A stretch of DNA of 61,988 nucleotides from an uncultured Paraglaciecola sp. (GTDB taxonomy: Bacteria; Pseudomonadota; Gammaproteobacteria; Enterobacterales; Alteromonadaceae). Shown here in pieces: positions 39,233 through 47,518 of this stretch (its first letter is position 1; every line of letters begins with the position of its first letter). The DNA is taken from the NCBI RefSeq assembly GCF_937123705.1, contig NZ_CAKZKO010000133.1, positions 1-61,988 on the forward strand, written 5' to 3'. The position numbers were made by a program, and so were the translations under genes. Under the pieces are notes generated by a model. It worked only from the letters and a program-made list of their open reading frames with translations. It had not been told where the DNA came from and ran no database searches.

Positions 39233-39412
39233 ATGGTTAAGAAGTTATTCGTAGGTGCAGCTGTGATAGCAACAGTTGCCATAGCTTGTGCTACGCACTT
39301 TATCTTGGGCGCGTCCAAAATCGCTGCGGGTTATGTGGCGCAAACCTACTGCACTAACTGCGAAGAACAGCGCAATTGCGGACTTTCAAAGCAACGACTT
39401 AATGATAGTTAA
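39233..39412 (+). pseudogene. Truncated 59-residue remnant, probably N-terminus of a serine hydrolase
   Basis: ATG 39233 with AAGGAA just upstream, and stop at 39410-39412, overlapping the end of vapC by 14 bp. The product begins with a membrane anchor (MVKKLFVGAAVIATVAIACA), followed by LGASKIAAGYVAQTYCTNC. This resembles the start of beta-lactamase-family serine hydrolases (GYxAKxxCS...), but the catalytic domain is missing. It is probably a gene cut off when vapBC arrived; a genuine small membrane protein is possible. Confidence 0.45.
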
Positions 39413-39761
39413 CATGAAACTCTTGTGCTAATTTGCGTAAGCGTTTATCTAAGGTCCAGATTTTGGTTTCATATGAAAGTAAAGCTGATGTCAGAAGTGC
39501 AATGTCTATATAACCACAGCCTTTGCCAAAGAGTTTATTTTGTTCTATAAACACCAGTATTTCCTGCATTGTTGCAATCGTTGAGCTTTTTAGTAGCGAA
39601 AGATCGTTTAGAGTTTTGGATCTCGCTGGTGGCGTCCCGCATGTAAGTTCAGCGATTATTAGGGGGTGACAAGAAGCATGATCTGTACTCAACAGTTTTA
39701 TCAATTTCCCGTTGGGCGATTTAAAATGCGCAACCCAAACAGATGTGTCTACTAAAATCAA
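39399..39761 (-). CDS. vapC: VapC-type PIN-domain toxin
   Basis: 120 residues, starting with TTG (39759-39761) three bases after the antitoxin stop. The PIN-domain acidic residues are D5 (ILVDTSVW), E38 (IIAELT), D86 (GYIDIALL) and D105 (WTLDKRL). Expected to be a sequence-specific RNase held by the upstream antitoxin. The pair sits between catabolic genes and appears unrelated to them, perhaps stabilising the cluster. Confidence 0.9.
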   Translation of the reverse strand: MILVDTSVWVAHFKSPNGKLIKLLSTDHASCHPLIIAELTCGTPPARSKTLNDLSLLKSSTIATMQEILVFIEQNKLFGKGCGYIDIALLTSALLSYETKIWTLDKRLRKLAQEFHVNYH

Positions 39762-39764
39762 AAT

Positions 39765-39956
39765 TTAACTTTCTCGCCTTGGTATATCTTCCATATTAGG
39801 ACTTTCACCGCCTAAAGAAGCTAGACGCTTGGCAGCTTGTAACCTCACAAAAACCTTCATTGCTTCTCTAATTACACTTGCCTTATCGCTATTTGGTGGA
39901 CAAAATTGCGCAGCTTGTTCAAAAAGTTCGTCTTCTATACTAATTGTTGTTCTCAT
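39765..39956 (-). CDS. vapB: VapB-type ribbon-helix-helix antitoxin
   Basis: 63 residues from ATG 39954-39956 (MRTTISIEDELFEQA), a GGAAGG lying 9 bp upstream; the longer frame adds eight unlikely residues. The N-terminus has the beta strand and helices of an RHH/VapB protein; the C-terminus (SLGGESPNMEDIPRRES) is the usual unstructured toxin-binding tail. Translationally coupled to vapC. Confidence 0.88.
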   Translation of the reverse strand: MRTTISIEDELFEQAAQFCPPNSDKASVIREAMKVFVRLQAAKRLASLGGESPNMEDIPRRES

Positions 39957-40128
39957 AGCTATCAGCCTTCCCATCATCAATTATGATGTATATAAGTATC
40001 ATAACTAGACACGTTTGGGTAGGGCCACTAAAATGAAATCCCATCTTGCGCGCGAAACTTGGACGCAAGTTTATATGAATGCAAACTCCAGCGCTTTATT
40101 GGCATTCAAAATAAAGCGCACAATCGGC

Positions 40129-40956
40129 TCATAATGACTTCGACAACAACTCCAAAATACGCAGGGAAGCTTCGGCGCCACTGTTTTGATTTTGTCCGGT
40201 AACTAAGTTGCCATCGACTACTACATGGGTGGCTAGCATATCTCTAAATGCGCTGTTGGCTTCGAATTTGGCATTGCGTTTGCGTAGTTCGGTTTCTGGG
40301 TGCTTAGGGGTGATGGAAATACCCAGTTCTTCAATTTGTTTGTCGGTAACCCCTGTCACTCTGCGTCCTTCGATTAAATTGCTGCCGTCTTTGTTTTGGG
40401 CATTCACTAAGCCTAAAGCGCCGTGACATACCGAGCCTATCACCGCATCCTTGCCATTGGCCTTGGTCACAACTTCAGCCAGTTTATCTGACTGGGCAAA
40501 ATCATAAGCCGCGCCCCAGCCACCGGCTAAAAATATGACATCGTACTGCGCGGCATCAATTTGCTCTATGGGGATGGAATGGGTGAGTTTTCCCATAGCT
40601 ATGGCGTCTTCTGTAAAGCGGTAATCTGCATCGGTAGCCAAAGGCCAGCCCATAGAGTTTGGTTCAACAGGAATTTCGCCACCTTGAATAGAGGCAATAT
40701 CTACTTCTATACCTGAATCTAAAAAGGCGTAGTAGGGTACGGATAGTTCAGATCCAAACACCCCAGTGGCTTTACCTGAATCCCCTAAAGTTCCGTGACT
40801 TGTAGCGACAATTAGCGCCCGTTTACCACTTAATTGATAACTTGGAATATCATGGTGTGGGTGTAAACCTAAGCTCGTAAGTAGTTTCGGTAATCCAAAG
40901 TACACTATGACTATTAACGCGAAAACGCCTATCACTGCATAAAATAATTTGTTCAT
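40129..40956 (-). CDS. DJ-1/PfpI family protein with an N-terminal membrane anchor
   Basis: 275 residues from ATG 40954-40956 (AGGAA 7 bp upstream). TM anchor at 5-24. The class I amidotransferase-like/DJ-1 fold follows: ALIVATSHG, E70 (FGSELSVPYYAF), IFLAGGWGAAYDF and the nucleophile elbow GSVCHG with C177-H178. Members include Hsp31-type chaperones and glyoxalase III, so aldehyde/glyoxal detoxification or protein deglycation is possible. It ends the operon after the sulfatase (28 bp gap). Confidence 0.85.
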   Translation of the reverse strand: MNKLFYAVIGVFALIVIVYFGLPKLLTSLGLHPHHDIPSYQLSGKRALIVATSHGTLGDSGKATGVFGSELSVPYYAFLDSGIEVDIASIQGGEIPVEPNSMGWPLATDADYRFTEDAIAMGKLTHSIPIEQIDAAQYDVIFLAGGWGAAYDFAQSDKLAEVVTKANGKDAVIGSVCHGALGLVNAQNKDGSNLIEGRRVTGVTDKQIEELGISITPKHPETELRKRNAKFEANSAFRDMLATHVVVDGNLVTGQNQNSGAEASLRILELLSKSL

Positions 40957-40984
40957 ATCAATGTTCCTGTGTAAATTTAATAGG

Positions 40985-42751
40985 TTAAACCTTGGCTCTT
41001 TTAGCCTTAGCCTTTTGTTTAACTTTTCTAAAACCAAAAATAATCAAACCGAGAATAATTAGTAGCACTAAAACCTTGGGCCAGATGTCGTTTAGTGTTT
41101 TTTTAATGGCATTCTTAGCGACTTGTTTTACTGCATGCTCACCTTTAGGCAAGGCAATAATCCCCATCTCATTGGCGTACTTTTCATACTCATTAAGCAT
41201 GTCTTGAAAAATCAGCGGATGAGTTGATGCCAAATCTTTGGTTTCACCTGGGTCCTTGACTACATCGTATAAATGCCAAGCTTCATCACCAAAGGGCTGT
41301 TTGATTAGGGCAATTTTCCAATTGTCACGATAAAGTGAGGCATTACCACTGGTTTCAAAGGCAAAACTATCTTTGCCCCAAACATCTTTGCTTTGCCCCG
41401 TTAACAAAGGCATTTGGCTGCGACCATAAAACTCATTTACATTAAAGGCTGCACCTGAGTATGCAAGCAGGGTAGGGACTAGGTCGCTAACATGAGCGCG
41501 AGCAGAGACTATGCCTAAATTTTTAATACCAGGGCCTGACATCACCAAAGGTACTCTTTGGCCACCTTCAGAGCTGTTAAATTTGTACAAATTGAACGGT
41601 GCCGCCGATACCGAAGCCCACTCGGGGCCAATGCTAGCAAGACTGCCTTGTTGTCCTAAATTGGCAAAATCGTGATCCCAATCAAGGGATTTCATCCATA
41701 TTTTTGTAAAGACATCTTGCACAGGATTAACTGGCAGAATGCCAATAGTGTTACTTTCAGCACCGTTGTCAGAGGCGACCACCACTATAGTGTTTTCTAG
41801 TTTACCTAGTGATTTTAGATGTTGTAATAAACGGCCAATATGATGATCGGCGGCTTCGGTCATGCCGGCGTTCACTTGCATTAGGCGGGCCCAATACTGT
41901 TGCTCTTCTGCGCTTAAATCAGCCCATTTTCGATGATGTTCTGGCACACCTTCTAAAGTTGTCGACGGCGGCACTAAACCTAGTTTAATGGCGGTTTGTA
42001 AACGTGCTTGGCGCATCTGATCCCAGCCTTGGTCAAAAACACCGTTATATTTGTCTATATATTCAACGGGGACTTGCACCGGAATATGAATAGCTTGTAA
42101 GGAAAGGTAAGCAAAAAACGGTTTATTTGGGTCGGCTTCATCCACATAGTCGATCATTTTGTTGACTATATCCCGAGAAGAATAGAAATCTTTGGGCAAT
42201 GACACGCGCTTTCCATCTTCAAACCACTTTACTTCTTTGTATAAGGCTAGGTAAGGCGTTTCACGATAATTGCTGGCACCTGTTGCATCGAGTACAAACG
42301 ACCGGTCGAATCCAAAGCGATGAGGCAGATTTTTAGTGGTTCGGCCAATGCCCCATTTACCCGACACCATGGTTTGATAACCTTGCGTTTTTAAACGGCT
42401 GGCAAGGGTTTTTTGGTTAGCTTGCCACTCCATGGAGTAACTGGGATGTTGCTGCATTTCTGGTGTAAGGGATTCCACTAAGGTAGACATACCCACTTGA
42501 TGACTATCTTGCCCCGTCATTAACATGGCACGACTTGGGCCACACATAGGTGCGGTGTAATAACGGGAAAATTGCACCCCCTGCTGAGCTATTTTATCAA
42601 TATTGGGGGTATTGGCGTCACTACCATAAGCGCCCAGTCCCATAAAACCCACATCGTCTAGCATCACAATAAGAATATTGGGTCGTTGCGGGGCTTGCTG
42701 AGCCAATGTACTCACACTGAAAAAGAGTAAAAACAATATAATTAAGCGCAT
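40985..42751 (-). CDS. Formylglycine-dependent sulfatase (arylsulfatase type), membrane-anchored
   Basis: 588 residues from ATG 42749-42751 (GAGG 8 bp upstream). Signal peptide, then PNILIVMLDDVG with metal-binding D32/D33 and the CxPSR signature MCGPSRAMLMTG (C70, the residue converted to formylglycine). The middle has SDNGAES and further family motifs. A C-terminal TM helix (VLVLLIILGLIIFGF) and a very basic tail hold it in the inner membrane facing the periplasm. A maturation enzyme (FGE or anSME) must be encoded elsewhere. It lies 17 bp after GST copy 2 and before the DJ-1 gene. Confidence 0.92.
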   Translation of the reverse strand: MRLIILFLLFFSVSTLAQQAPQRPNILIVMLDDVGFMGLGAYGSDANTPNIDKIAQQGVQFSRYYTAPMCGPSRAMLMTGQDSHQVGMSTLVESLTPEMQQHPSYSMEWQANQKTLASRLKTQGYQTMVSGKWGIGRTTKNLPHRFGFDRSFVLDATGASNYRETPYLALYKEVKWFEDGKRVSLPKDFYSSRDIVNKMIDYVDEADPNKPFFAYLSLQAIHIPVQVPVEYIDKYNGVFDQGWDQMRQARLQTAIKLGLVPPSTTLEGVPEHHRKWADLSAEEQQYWARLMQVNAGMTEAADHHIGRLLQHLKSLGKLENTIVVVASDNGAESNTIGILPVNPVQDVFTKIWMKSLDWDHDFANLGQQGSLASIGPEWASVSAAPFNLYKFNSSEGGQRVPLVMSGPGIKNLGIVSARAHVSDLVPTLLAYSGAAFNVNEFYGRSQMPLLTGQSKDVWGKDSFAFETSGNASLYRDNWKIALIKQPFGDEAWHLYDVVKDPGETKDLASTHPLIFQDMLNEYEKYANEMGIIALPKGEHAVKQVAKNAIKKTLNDIWPKVLVLLIILGLIIFGFRKVKQKAKAKRAKV

Positions 42752-42768
42752 TCGTGACATCCTCAAGT

Positions 42769-43875
42769 TTAAGCCAATGCTGCAGTTAGTCCTTTGCGTT
42801 GTAATTTCAAGCCGTAGTCAATGGTTAAAAAGTCAGTTTGACCTTGTGTTGCTAACCAGTTGATAAGCGTTGCTTTATCTTGCTGATTAAATCTATTCAG
42901 CATATTTTGAAGTCGCTGCATACGCCACACAGAATAGGTAAATGAGCCACGACAAAACATTCCATCGAGCATTTTGAAACCTAGTTTTTCAGTTGTCCTA
43001 GGGAGCGGATGACCCGACTCCAAACCTTGTTCGTTAGCCATTGTTTTGATTTCATTGGCCGTCGCTTGCATTAAGGGTAAGTACTCGTCGAATACCATTT
43101 TTAGCATAGGTAGCAACGTAGCTGGAATTTCGTCATTAGGATATAAATGACCTGAGGCCTTGTCACCTCTGGCCATTTTTTCCACCCACTTTTGTAGATG
43201 AGGTCGAGGGTCTAGCCATTCACGCTTGGGCCAAGGATCGCGGTTTAAATGACCGAACATGGGACCAAATAAGGCAAAGTCGGCAACCGTTGGTCGCTCA
43301 CCCAATAAGTAACCTTGTTGAGTAAAGTGTTGTTCAAGTATATCTAAAAGGGTTTGACTCCATTTTTCTAATAGCCCTATTGATTCAGGCCCAATCCCTT
43401 GGTTAGGAAGGTGCTGCGTCATGCGCTGTTTAAAAAAGCTTTCCACCAATCGATTCCGAATAAACTTAGGGGCAAAAGGAAGCAGTGCTTTGCCTGATTC
43501 ATCTCGATTAAGCTTTTCCCAATTTTCATTGTAAGACCAGCGGGAATGCAAAGCGACAGTCATCCAAGCGTCATCAAACCAATTGTGCAGCAACTCTGCC
43601 ACAAAGGTTTGCACTGGGGTTGTTGTCAGTATGCTTGGCGTGGGGTGACGCTTTTCCAACTCTTCGATTATGAGTGGCGTGTCACTTAACCATTCGCCTT
43701 GTTTGCTTTCAATGGCGGGCATCGCCGCTCTTTTGGTGGCTTTGCTGATTTTTTTAAAATCAAATAGGTTGATTTCTTTTTCTTCAAAATCTAGCCCTTT
43801 GTACTTAATGTATCCTCGCGCTTTCCCTGCAAAGTAAGATGCCTGCCATCCATAAAAGGTGTAATCGTGTTTCAT
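42769..43875 (-). CDS. Long GST-like protein, copy 2
   Basis: 368 residues. N-domain: TFYGWQASYFAGKARGYIKYKG, AMPAIES and SDTPLIIEELE; C-domain: LLGERPTVADFALFGPMFGHLNRDP. The C-terminal extension ends VWRMQRLQNMLNRF, matching the pattern WxxQRLxxxxxxF of copies 1 and 3. No Cys-Pro-x-Cys start. It lies between the SBF transporter and the sulfatase on the same strand; a half-conserved operator (TGTCA at 43913) is just upstream. Confidence 0.8.
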   Translation of the reverse strand: MKHDYTFYGWQASYFAGKARGYIKYKGLDFEEKEINLFDFKKISKATKRAAMPAIESKQGEWLSDTPLIIEELEKRHPTPSILTTTPVQTFVAELLHNWFDDAWMTVALHSRWSYNENWEKLNRDESGKALLPFAPKFIRNRLVESFFKQRMTQHLPNQGIGPESIGLLEKWSQTLLDILEQHFTQQGYLLGERPTVADFALFGPMFGHLNRDPWPKREWLDPRPHLQKWVEKMARGDKASGHLYPNDEIPATLLPMLKMVFDEYLPLMQATANEIKTMANEQGLESGHPLPRTTEKLGFKMLDGMFCRGSFTYSVWRMQRLQNMLNRFNQQDKATLINWLATQGQTDFLTIDYGLKLQRKGLTAALA

Positions 43876-43930
43876 TGCTCTTACCTTATAATTTCGCTTT
43901 TGAATTATGTAATGTCATTATCTAGTTTAA

Positions 43931-44824
43931 TCACGCTGGTTGCGGTTTATGCAAGAAGCGGTAAACCAGCATAATGCCAATAGCGGTAGGCATCATAAGT
44001 ATACCCACTATGGCACTGGCATAAGCAACTTCGTTTATTTGTAGGGCGTTGGTGGCGATAAAAAACGACAGTAAGATATTTTTTAACGAACTTTCTACCG
44101 CAATAGTAGCACTGTCTCTGGTGTTGATACCTGAGATACGCGGCAGCAAAAAACCTATCACTACGGCTGCCGCCAACAGTAAAATAGCCGGAATAATAAT
44201 GACGCTGGCATCCTTTAAGGTGTTACCACTGTCAGCAACGCCTGCGCCAATAAAAGCCGCCAGCATAGCGACAAAACTGACTTTGGATAACACAGGTTCA
44301 CTTTTTACCCAGTTAGGTTTTTTCGCTCGCGCAAACATGCCTAAAATCACAGGCAATAATGTGAACATTGCTAACTGTGCGGCTGTTTTTAATACCGGCA
44401 TCTCCACTAAGGCTCCGTCGTTACCATATTTGGCGAGTGTAAAATTAACCCACAGTGGCAAGGTAAATAAGGTAATTGTTGTAGCCATAGCTGTTAATGT
44501 AATAGATAGCGCAGTATCACCTTTACCCATATGCACAATCACGTTAGATGTGGTGCCGCCAGGGCAGGCTGCTACCGCAACCAAACCTACAGCGAGCATA
44601 ATAGGTAAATTAAATCCAACGGCCAATCCTAAGCCGACTAAAGGTAAAATAAAGAGGTTAATCACTAAGCCTAAAATCACCGCTTTTGGAAAACGCACCA
44701 CTCGTTTAAAGTCAGCTGTGGTTAAGGTCAAACCCATAGCAAACATTAAGGCAAACATGGTGACGGGTACGGCTATTTGTAGTAATTGAGCTACAACAGG
44801 ATTATCCATGTCTAAAGACTCCAA
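43931..44824 (-). CDS. Bile acid:sodium symporter (BASS/SBF) family transporter
   Basis: 297 residues, about nine TM helices. The family signature is CPGGTTSNV (87-95), and TMs are closely packed (TMFALMFAMGLTLTTADF, the AVILGLVINLFILPL helix). It moves organic anions or acids with Na+ across the inner membrane; bile acids are only the namesake. Start M1 or M6 are both possible. Position between the relic of an oxidoreductase and GST copy 2 suggests uptake of a substrate or export of a product of the cluster. Confidence 0.9.
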   Translation of the reverse strand: MESLDMDNPVVAQLLQIAVPVTMFALMFAMGLTLTTADFKRVVRFPKAVILGLVINLFILPLVGLGLAVGFNLPIMLAVGLVAVAACPGGTTSNVIVHMGKGDTALSITLTAMATTITLFTLPLWVNFTLAKYGNDGALVEMPVLKTAAQLAMFTLLPVILGMFARAKKPNWVKSEPVLSKVSFVAMLAAFIGAGVADSGNTLKDASVIIIPAILLLAAAVVIGFLLPRISGINTRDSATIAVESSLKNILLSFFIATNALQINEVAYASAIVGILMMPTAIGIMLVYRFLHKPQPA

Positions 44825-44914
44825 GTAATGTAGGTTATACCTGCATTTGGCTTATTTTTACTCCACAGCGAGACTAAATCTGCGGCTGCACTATCAATTA
44901 AAAAACGGTTCACG

Positions 44915-45055
44915 TTATGGCTGCTTTTTGTCATCGACTAGTGATAACACTAAGCCAATAATAAATGCAGCAAGCAGGAAATAGGACAACGTGGTTGCCG
45001 GTGCCGTGCCTGCTGTGGTAATAGGTTTTAGGTGGCCAATAGCCATACAGCCTAA
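44915..45055 (-). pseudogene. C-terminal relic of the small membrane protein (paralogue of 50107-50577)
   Basis: In this frame the minus strand reads LGCMAIGHLKPITTAGTAPA and on to LLAAFIIGLVLSLVDDKK and a TAA at 44915-44917. It aligns without gaps to LGRIGIGQWKPVVTQGTAPA...LLAFLTLGLLLSLI of the intact protein at 50107-50577. There is no start; the homology begins at 45055, where the oxidoreductase relic stops. Confidence 0.8.
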
Positions 45056-45194
45056 TTATCTCGTTAATCTTAACTTGCAGTTCATTTAATTTAGGCACTG
45101 CGTCATGGGTGGTTACAAAGATGTCATCAGTGCTGGAGTCGTGAATTTGTTTCATTCTTACTTGGGTAACGTGATTATTTGATAGGCTACTCAT
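45056..45194 (-). pseudogene. N-terminal relic of the MDR oxidoreductase (paralogue of 52333-53331)
   Basis: From ATG 45192-45194 the frame reads VTQVRMKQIHDSSTDDIF and VTTHDAVPKLNELQVKI, clearly related to VTQVRTTGFHDGSTDHIF and KTTHTALPALKPGEVKI of the intact enzyme. After about 46 codons it runs into the membrane-protein relic in another frame. An internal deletion of about 2.8 kb in a copy of the 50107-53331 block explains both pieces. Confidence 0.8.
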
Positions 45195-45297
45195 TAGGCT
45201 ATTCCCAAACTTCTTGAAATGTTGACTGAGAACAACCCCTTGGGTTGTGACAGATTTTCCCTTGTGATGAATGAGCGTTTATGCGCCCAATTTTTTA

Positions 45298-45314
45298 TGA
45301 CACAAACACTGACA
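45298..45314. promoter_or_regulatory. TGACA-N7-TGACA site upstream of the SBF/GST-2/sulfatase operon
   Basis: TGACA at 45298-45302 and 45310-45314, direct, with the standard 7-bp spacing, about 105 bp upstream of the oxidoreductase relic that would head the minus-strand operon. Confidence 0.5.
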
Positions 45315-45352
45315 TAAAGTTTCTACACATGCAATAGCTCGATATAAAATAT

Positions 45353-45369
45353 TGACACTATTTATGTCA
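45353..45369. promoter_or_regulatory. TGACA-N7-TGTCA dyad
   Basis: TGACACTATTTATGTCA, followed by TAATATTAGGGG and the start of a 60-codon frame. The dyad has the same spacing as the other sites but its arms are in the opposite sense. Confidence 0.55.
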
Positions 45370-45381
45370 TAATATTAGGGG

Positions 45382-45564
45382 ATGGATAAAAAAATAGACT
45401 TGTATAAAAAGCGCGATAAGCTGATGTCATTAAGCAACATTGATTGTCATTGGAAAACCTTAGGTTTAGAGGTCGTGCAAGTTAGCGACTCCCTTGTCCA
45501 AAGGATCAGTAAAACACAGGCTTTTAATTATGGGATCAACTCAGCTACAAACATAACAACCTAA
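45382..45564 (+). CDS. Short ORF of unknown meaning, possibly a gene fragment
   Basis: 60 codons (MDKKIDLYKKRDKLMSLSNI...). The stretch CHWKTLGLEVVQVSDSLVQ vaguely resembles the N-terminus of hotdog-fold thioesterases, but the frame ends soon after. It follows an operator dyad and precedes fadD, so it may be the remains of a gene belonging to the regulon. The upstream AGGGG abuts the ATG, a poor ribosome site. Confidence 0.3.
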   Translation: MDKKIDLYKKRDKLMSLSNIDCHWKTLGLEVVQVSDSLVQRISKTQAFNYGINSATNITT

Positions 45565-45603
45565 TCCACCTTCTTAGTATATTATCAATACCTAAAAATG
45601 TAT

Positions 45604-45624
45604 TGACACACATTGTGCTATAAT
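45604..45624 (+). promoter_or_regulatory. Extended -10 promoter with overlapping operator-like site for the acyl-CoA ligase
   Basis: TGCTATAAT (45616-45624) is an extended -10 box with a perfect TATAAT, about 100 bp before the ligase ATG. TGACA (45604-45608), N7 and TGCTA (45616-45620) form a one-mismatch version of the cluster operator covering the promoter. No -35 box fits at 17 bp, as is usual for extended -10 promoters. Confidence 0.55.
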
Positions 45625-45725
45625 TCATATTTGAGGACAAACTTGAGGTTCTTCAAAAAAATATAGTATTCAGGTATATCAAGTAAAAAATAACAATAAT
45701 AACTAAAAAGAATTGGGGGGAGACT

Positions 45726-47384
45726 ATGATGAATAAACCTTGGGTAGCGCATTATGCGCCGGGCGTAGAGCCAGAAATTGACGCGGCTAAATATAACTCA
45801 GTGGTAGAAATATTTGATACCTATACCGATATGTACGCTGGCAACAAAGCATATATTAGTATGCACACAAGCGTTACTTATCAAGAGTTAAGGGCTAAAT
45901 CTGAAGATTTCGCCGCTTATTTGCAGCATCAAATGGGCTTAAAAAAAGGCGATAAATTTGCAATCATGTTGCCAAATATTCTGCAGTATCCTATTGCTTT
46001 ATTTGGCGCACTAAAAGCAGGGTTAACTGTTGTCAATGTTAACCCTCTGTACACACCTAGAGAATTAAAGCATCAGCTAACTGATTCGGGCGCCAAAGCA
46101 ATCTTGGTTATTGAAAATTTTGCTCACGTCTTGGAAGCCATAGTCGACGAGACGCCCATTGAGCACATTATCACCACCCAAATGGGTGATTGTATCGGTT
46201 TATTAAAAGGCACCATGCTAAACACTGTGGTTAAACGTGTTAAAAAACTGGTGCCAGCATTTACCTTGCCTGATACGGTTAAATTTAATCAAACCTTGCG
46301 ACTAGGGAAAAAACAGAGGCTTTCACCCGTCGCCATCACCTCTAGTGATCTAGCCTTTTTACAATATACAGGTGGAACTACAGGTGTTGCTAAAGGCGGG
46401 ATGTTAAGTCACGGCAATATAGTAGCCAATATGCTGCAAATAAAAGGCATGATGGGGTCGAACATAGTTGAGAATGATGAAATGGTGGTCACCGCATTGC
46501 CGCTTTATCATATTTACGCCTTGACCGTTAATTGCTTAAGTTTTATGACTATAGGTGGTTGTAATCTGCTTATCTCAAACCCCAGAGATATTCCAATGTT
46601 TGCCAAAGTGTTGAGCAAATATCCAGTGACTCTTTTCGCTGGCGTCAATACACTTTTTAGTGGTTTGTTAAATAACCCAACTTTTCACAATATCGACTTT
46701 AGTACCTGGAAAGTGTCTATTGGTGGCGGAATGGCAACCCAAAGGGCGGTTGCAGAACGTTGGCAAAGGTTAACTGGGACGCCCATATTGGAAGGATATG
46801 GGTTAACCGAGTGTTCGCCTTGTGTCACATCAAGTCCAATGAATCAAATTGGTTTTACCGGCTCTATTGGGCTTCCCCTTTGTAATACTGACGTTAAGAT
46901 AATGGATGACCAAGGCAACGAAGTCGCGCCGAATCAGTCAGGAGAATTATGGGTCAAAGGCCCGCAAGTGATGGAAGGCTACTATAATCGCCCTGAGGCA
47001 ACAGCAGAAATCATGCACGATGGATGGCTAGCTACGGGGGATATTGCTCGAATAGATGAACGAGGCTTTGTCTTTATCGTTGATCGTAAGAAAGATATGA
47101 TCATCGTATCAGGCTTTAATGTTTTTCCAAACGAAATTGAAGATGTGATTGCCATGATTGACGACGTGGTTGAAGTGGCTGCTATTGGTGTACCTTGTGA
47201 AAAAACTGGCGAAAAAATCAAAGTTTTCTTAGTCACTAAGAGTGGCGAGATTAATGAAGAAACCCTTGTCGCCCACTGCCGAGAGAACTTAACCGCTTAT
47301 AAAGTTCCCCACGAATTTGAACTGAGAACCGAGCTACCTAAGTCAAATGTGGGTAAAATTCTAAGGAAAGAATTACGCAATTAA
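45726..47384 (+). CDS. FadD-like long-chain fatty acid-CoA ligase
   Basis: 552 residues, with a GGGGGGAG ribosome site before ATGATG. ANL-superfamily motifs: P-loop LQYTGGTTGVAKGGMLSHGN, GYGLTECSP, the DGWLATGDIA and DRKKDMIIVSGFNVFP region, and the C-terminal catalytic Lys in KSNVGKILRKEL. It activates a carboxylic acid to its CoA thioester using ATP. FadD is the closest group I recognise, but in this cluster the acid may be a ring or side-chain acid, not necessarily a common fatty acid. It stands alone on the plus strand under its own operator-like promoter. Confidence 0.92.
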   Translation: MMNKPWVAHYAPGVEPEIDAAKYNSVVEIFDTYTDMYAGNKAYISMHTSVTYQELRAKSEDFAAYLQHQMGLKKGDKFAIMLPNILQYPIALFGALKAGLTVVNVNPLYTPRELKHQLTDSGAKAILVIENFAHVLEAIVDETPIEHIITTQMGDCIGLLKGTMLNTVVKRVKKLVPAFTLPDTVKFNQTLRLGKKQRLSPVAITSSDLAFLQYTGGTTGVAKGGMLSHGNIVANMLQIKGMMGSNIVENDEMVVTALPLYHIYALTVNCLSFMTIGGCNLLISNPRDIPMFAKVLSKYPVTLFAGVNTLFSGLLNNPTFHNIDFSTWKVSIGGGMATQRAVAERWQRLTGTPILEGYGLTECSPCVTSSPMNQIGFTGSIGLPLCNTDVKIMDDQGNEVAPNQSGELWVKGPQVMEGYYNRPEATAEIMHDGWLATGDIARIDERGFVFIVDRKKDMIIVSGFNVFPNEIEDVIAMIDDVVEVAAIGVPCEKTGEKIKVFLVTKSGEINEETLVAHCRENLTAYKVPHEFELRTELPKSNVGKILRKELRN

Positions 47385-47472
47385 GTACAACTAATGATGC
47401 GGGCTTATTCGCCTCACAGGCATGCATTTAAATAAGCGTTATGTAGTGCATTGTGAGGACAGGAGGGAATAT

Positions 47473-47515
47473 AAAAAGGGGATGCAGCAGCGCGAGGCTA
47501 CTGCATCCCCTTTTT
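47473..47515. terminator. Strong bidirectional terminator between acyl-CoA ligase and sulfatase 2
   Basis: Perfect 15-bp arms AAAAAGGGGATGCAG (47473-47487) and CTGCATCCCCTTTTT (47501-47515) with a 13-base loop; it has A/T runs on both sides and serves both convergent genes. Confidence 0.93.
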
Positions 47516-47518
47516 CGA

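Noticed and set aside
43901..43917. Full operator site upstream of GST copy 2
   Set aside because: Only one pentamer (TGTCA 43913-43917) is intact; its partner at the 12-bp phase is TGAAT, so it is not counted among the regulon sites.
44049..44789. 246-codon plus-strand ORF opposite the SBF transporter
   Set aside because: Its sequence is an antisense shadow of hydrophobic codons; the minus-strand frame has the BASS signature and operon context.
45382..45564. Thioesterase gene before the acyl-CoA ligase
   Set aside because: Only a short stretch resembles hotdog proteins and the frame ends after 60 codons, so it is listed as an ORF of unknown meaning.
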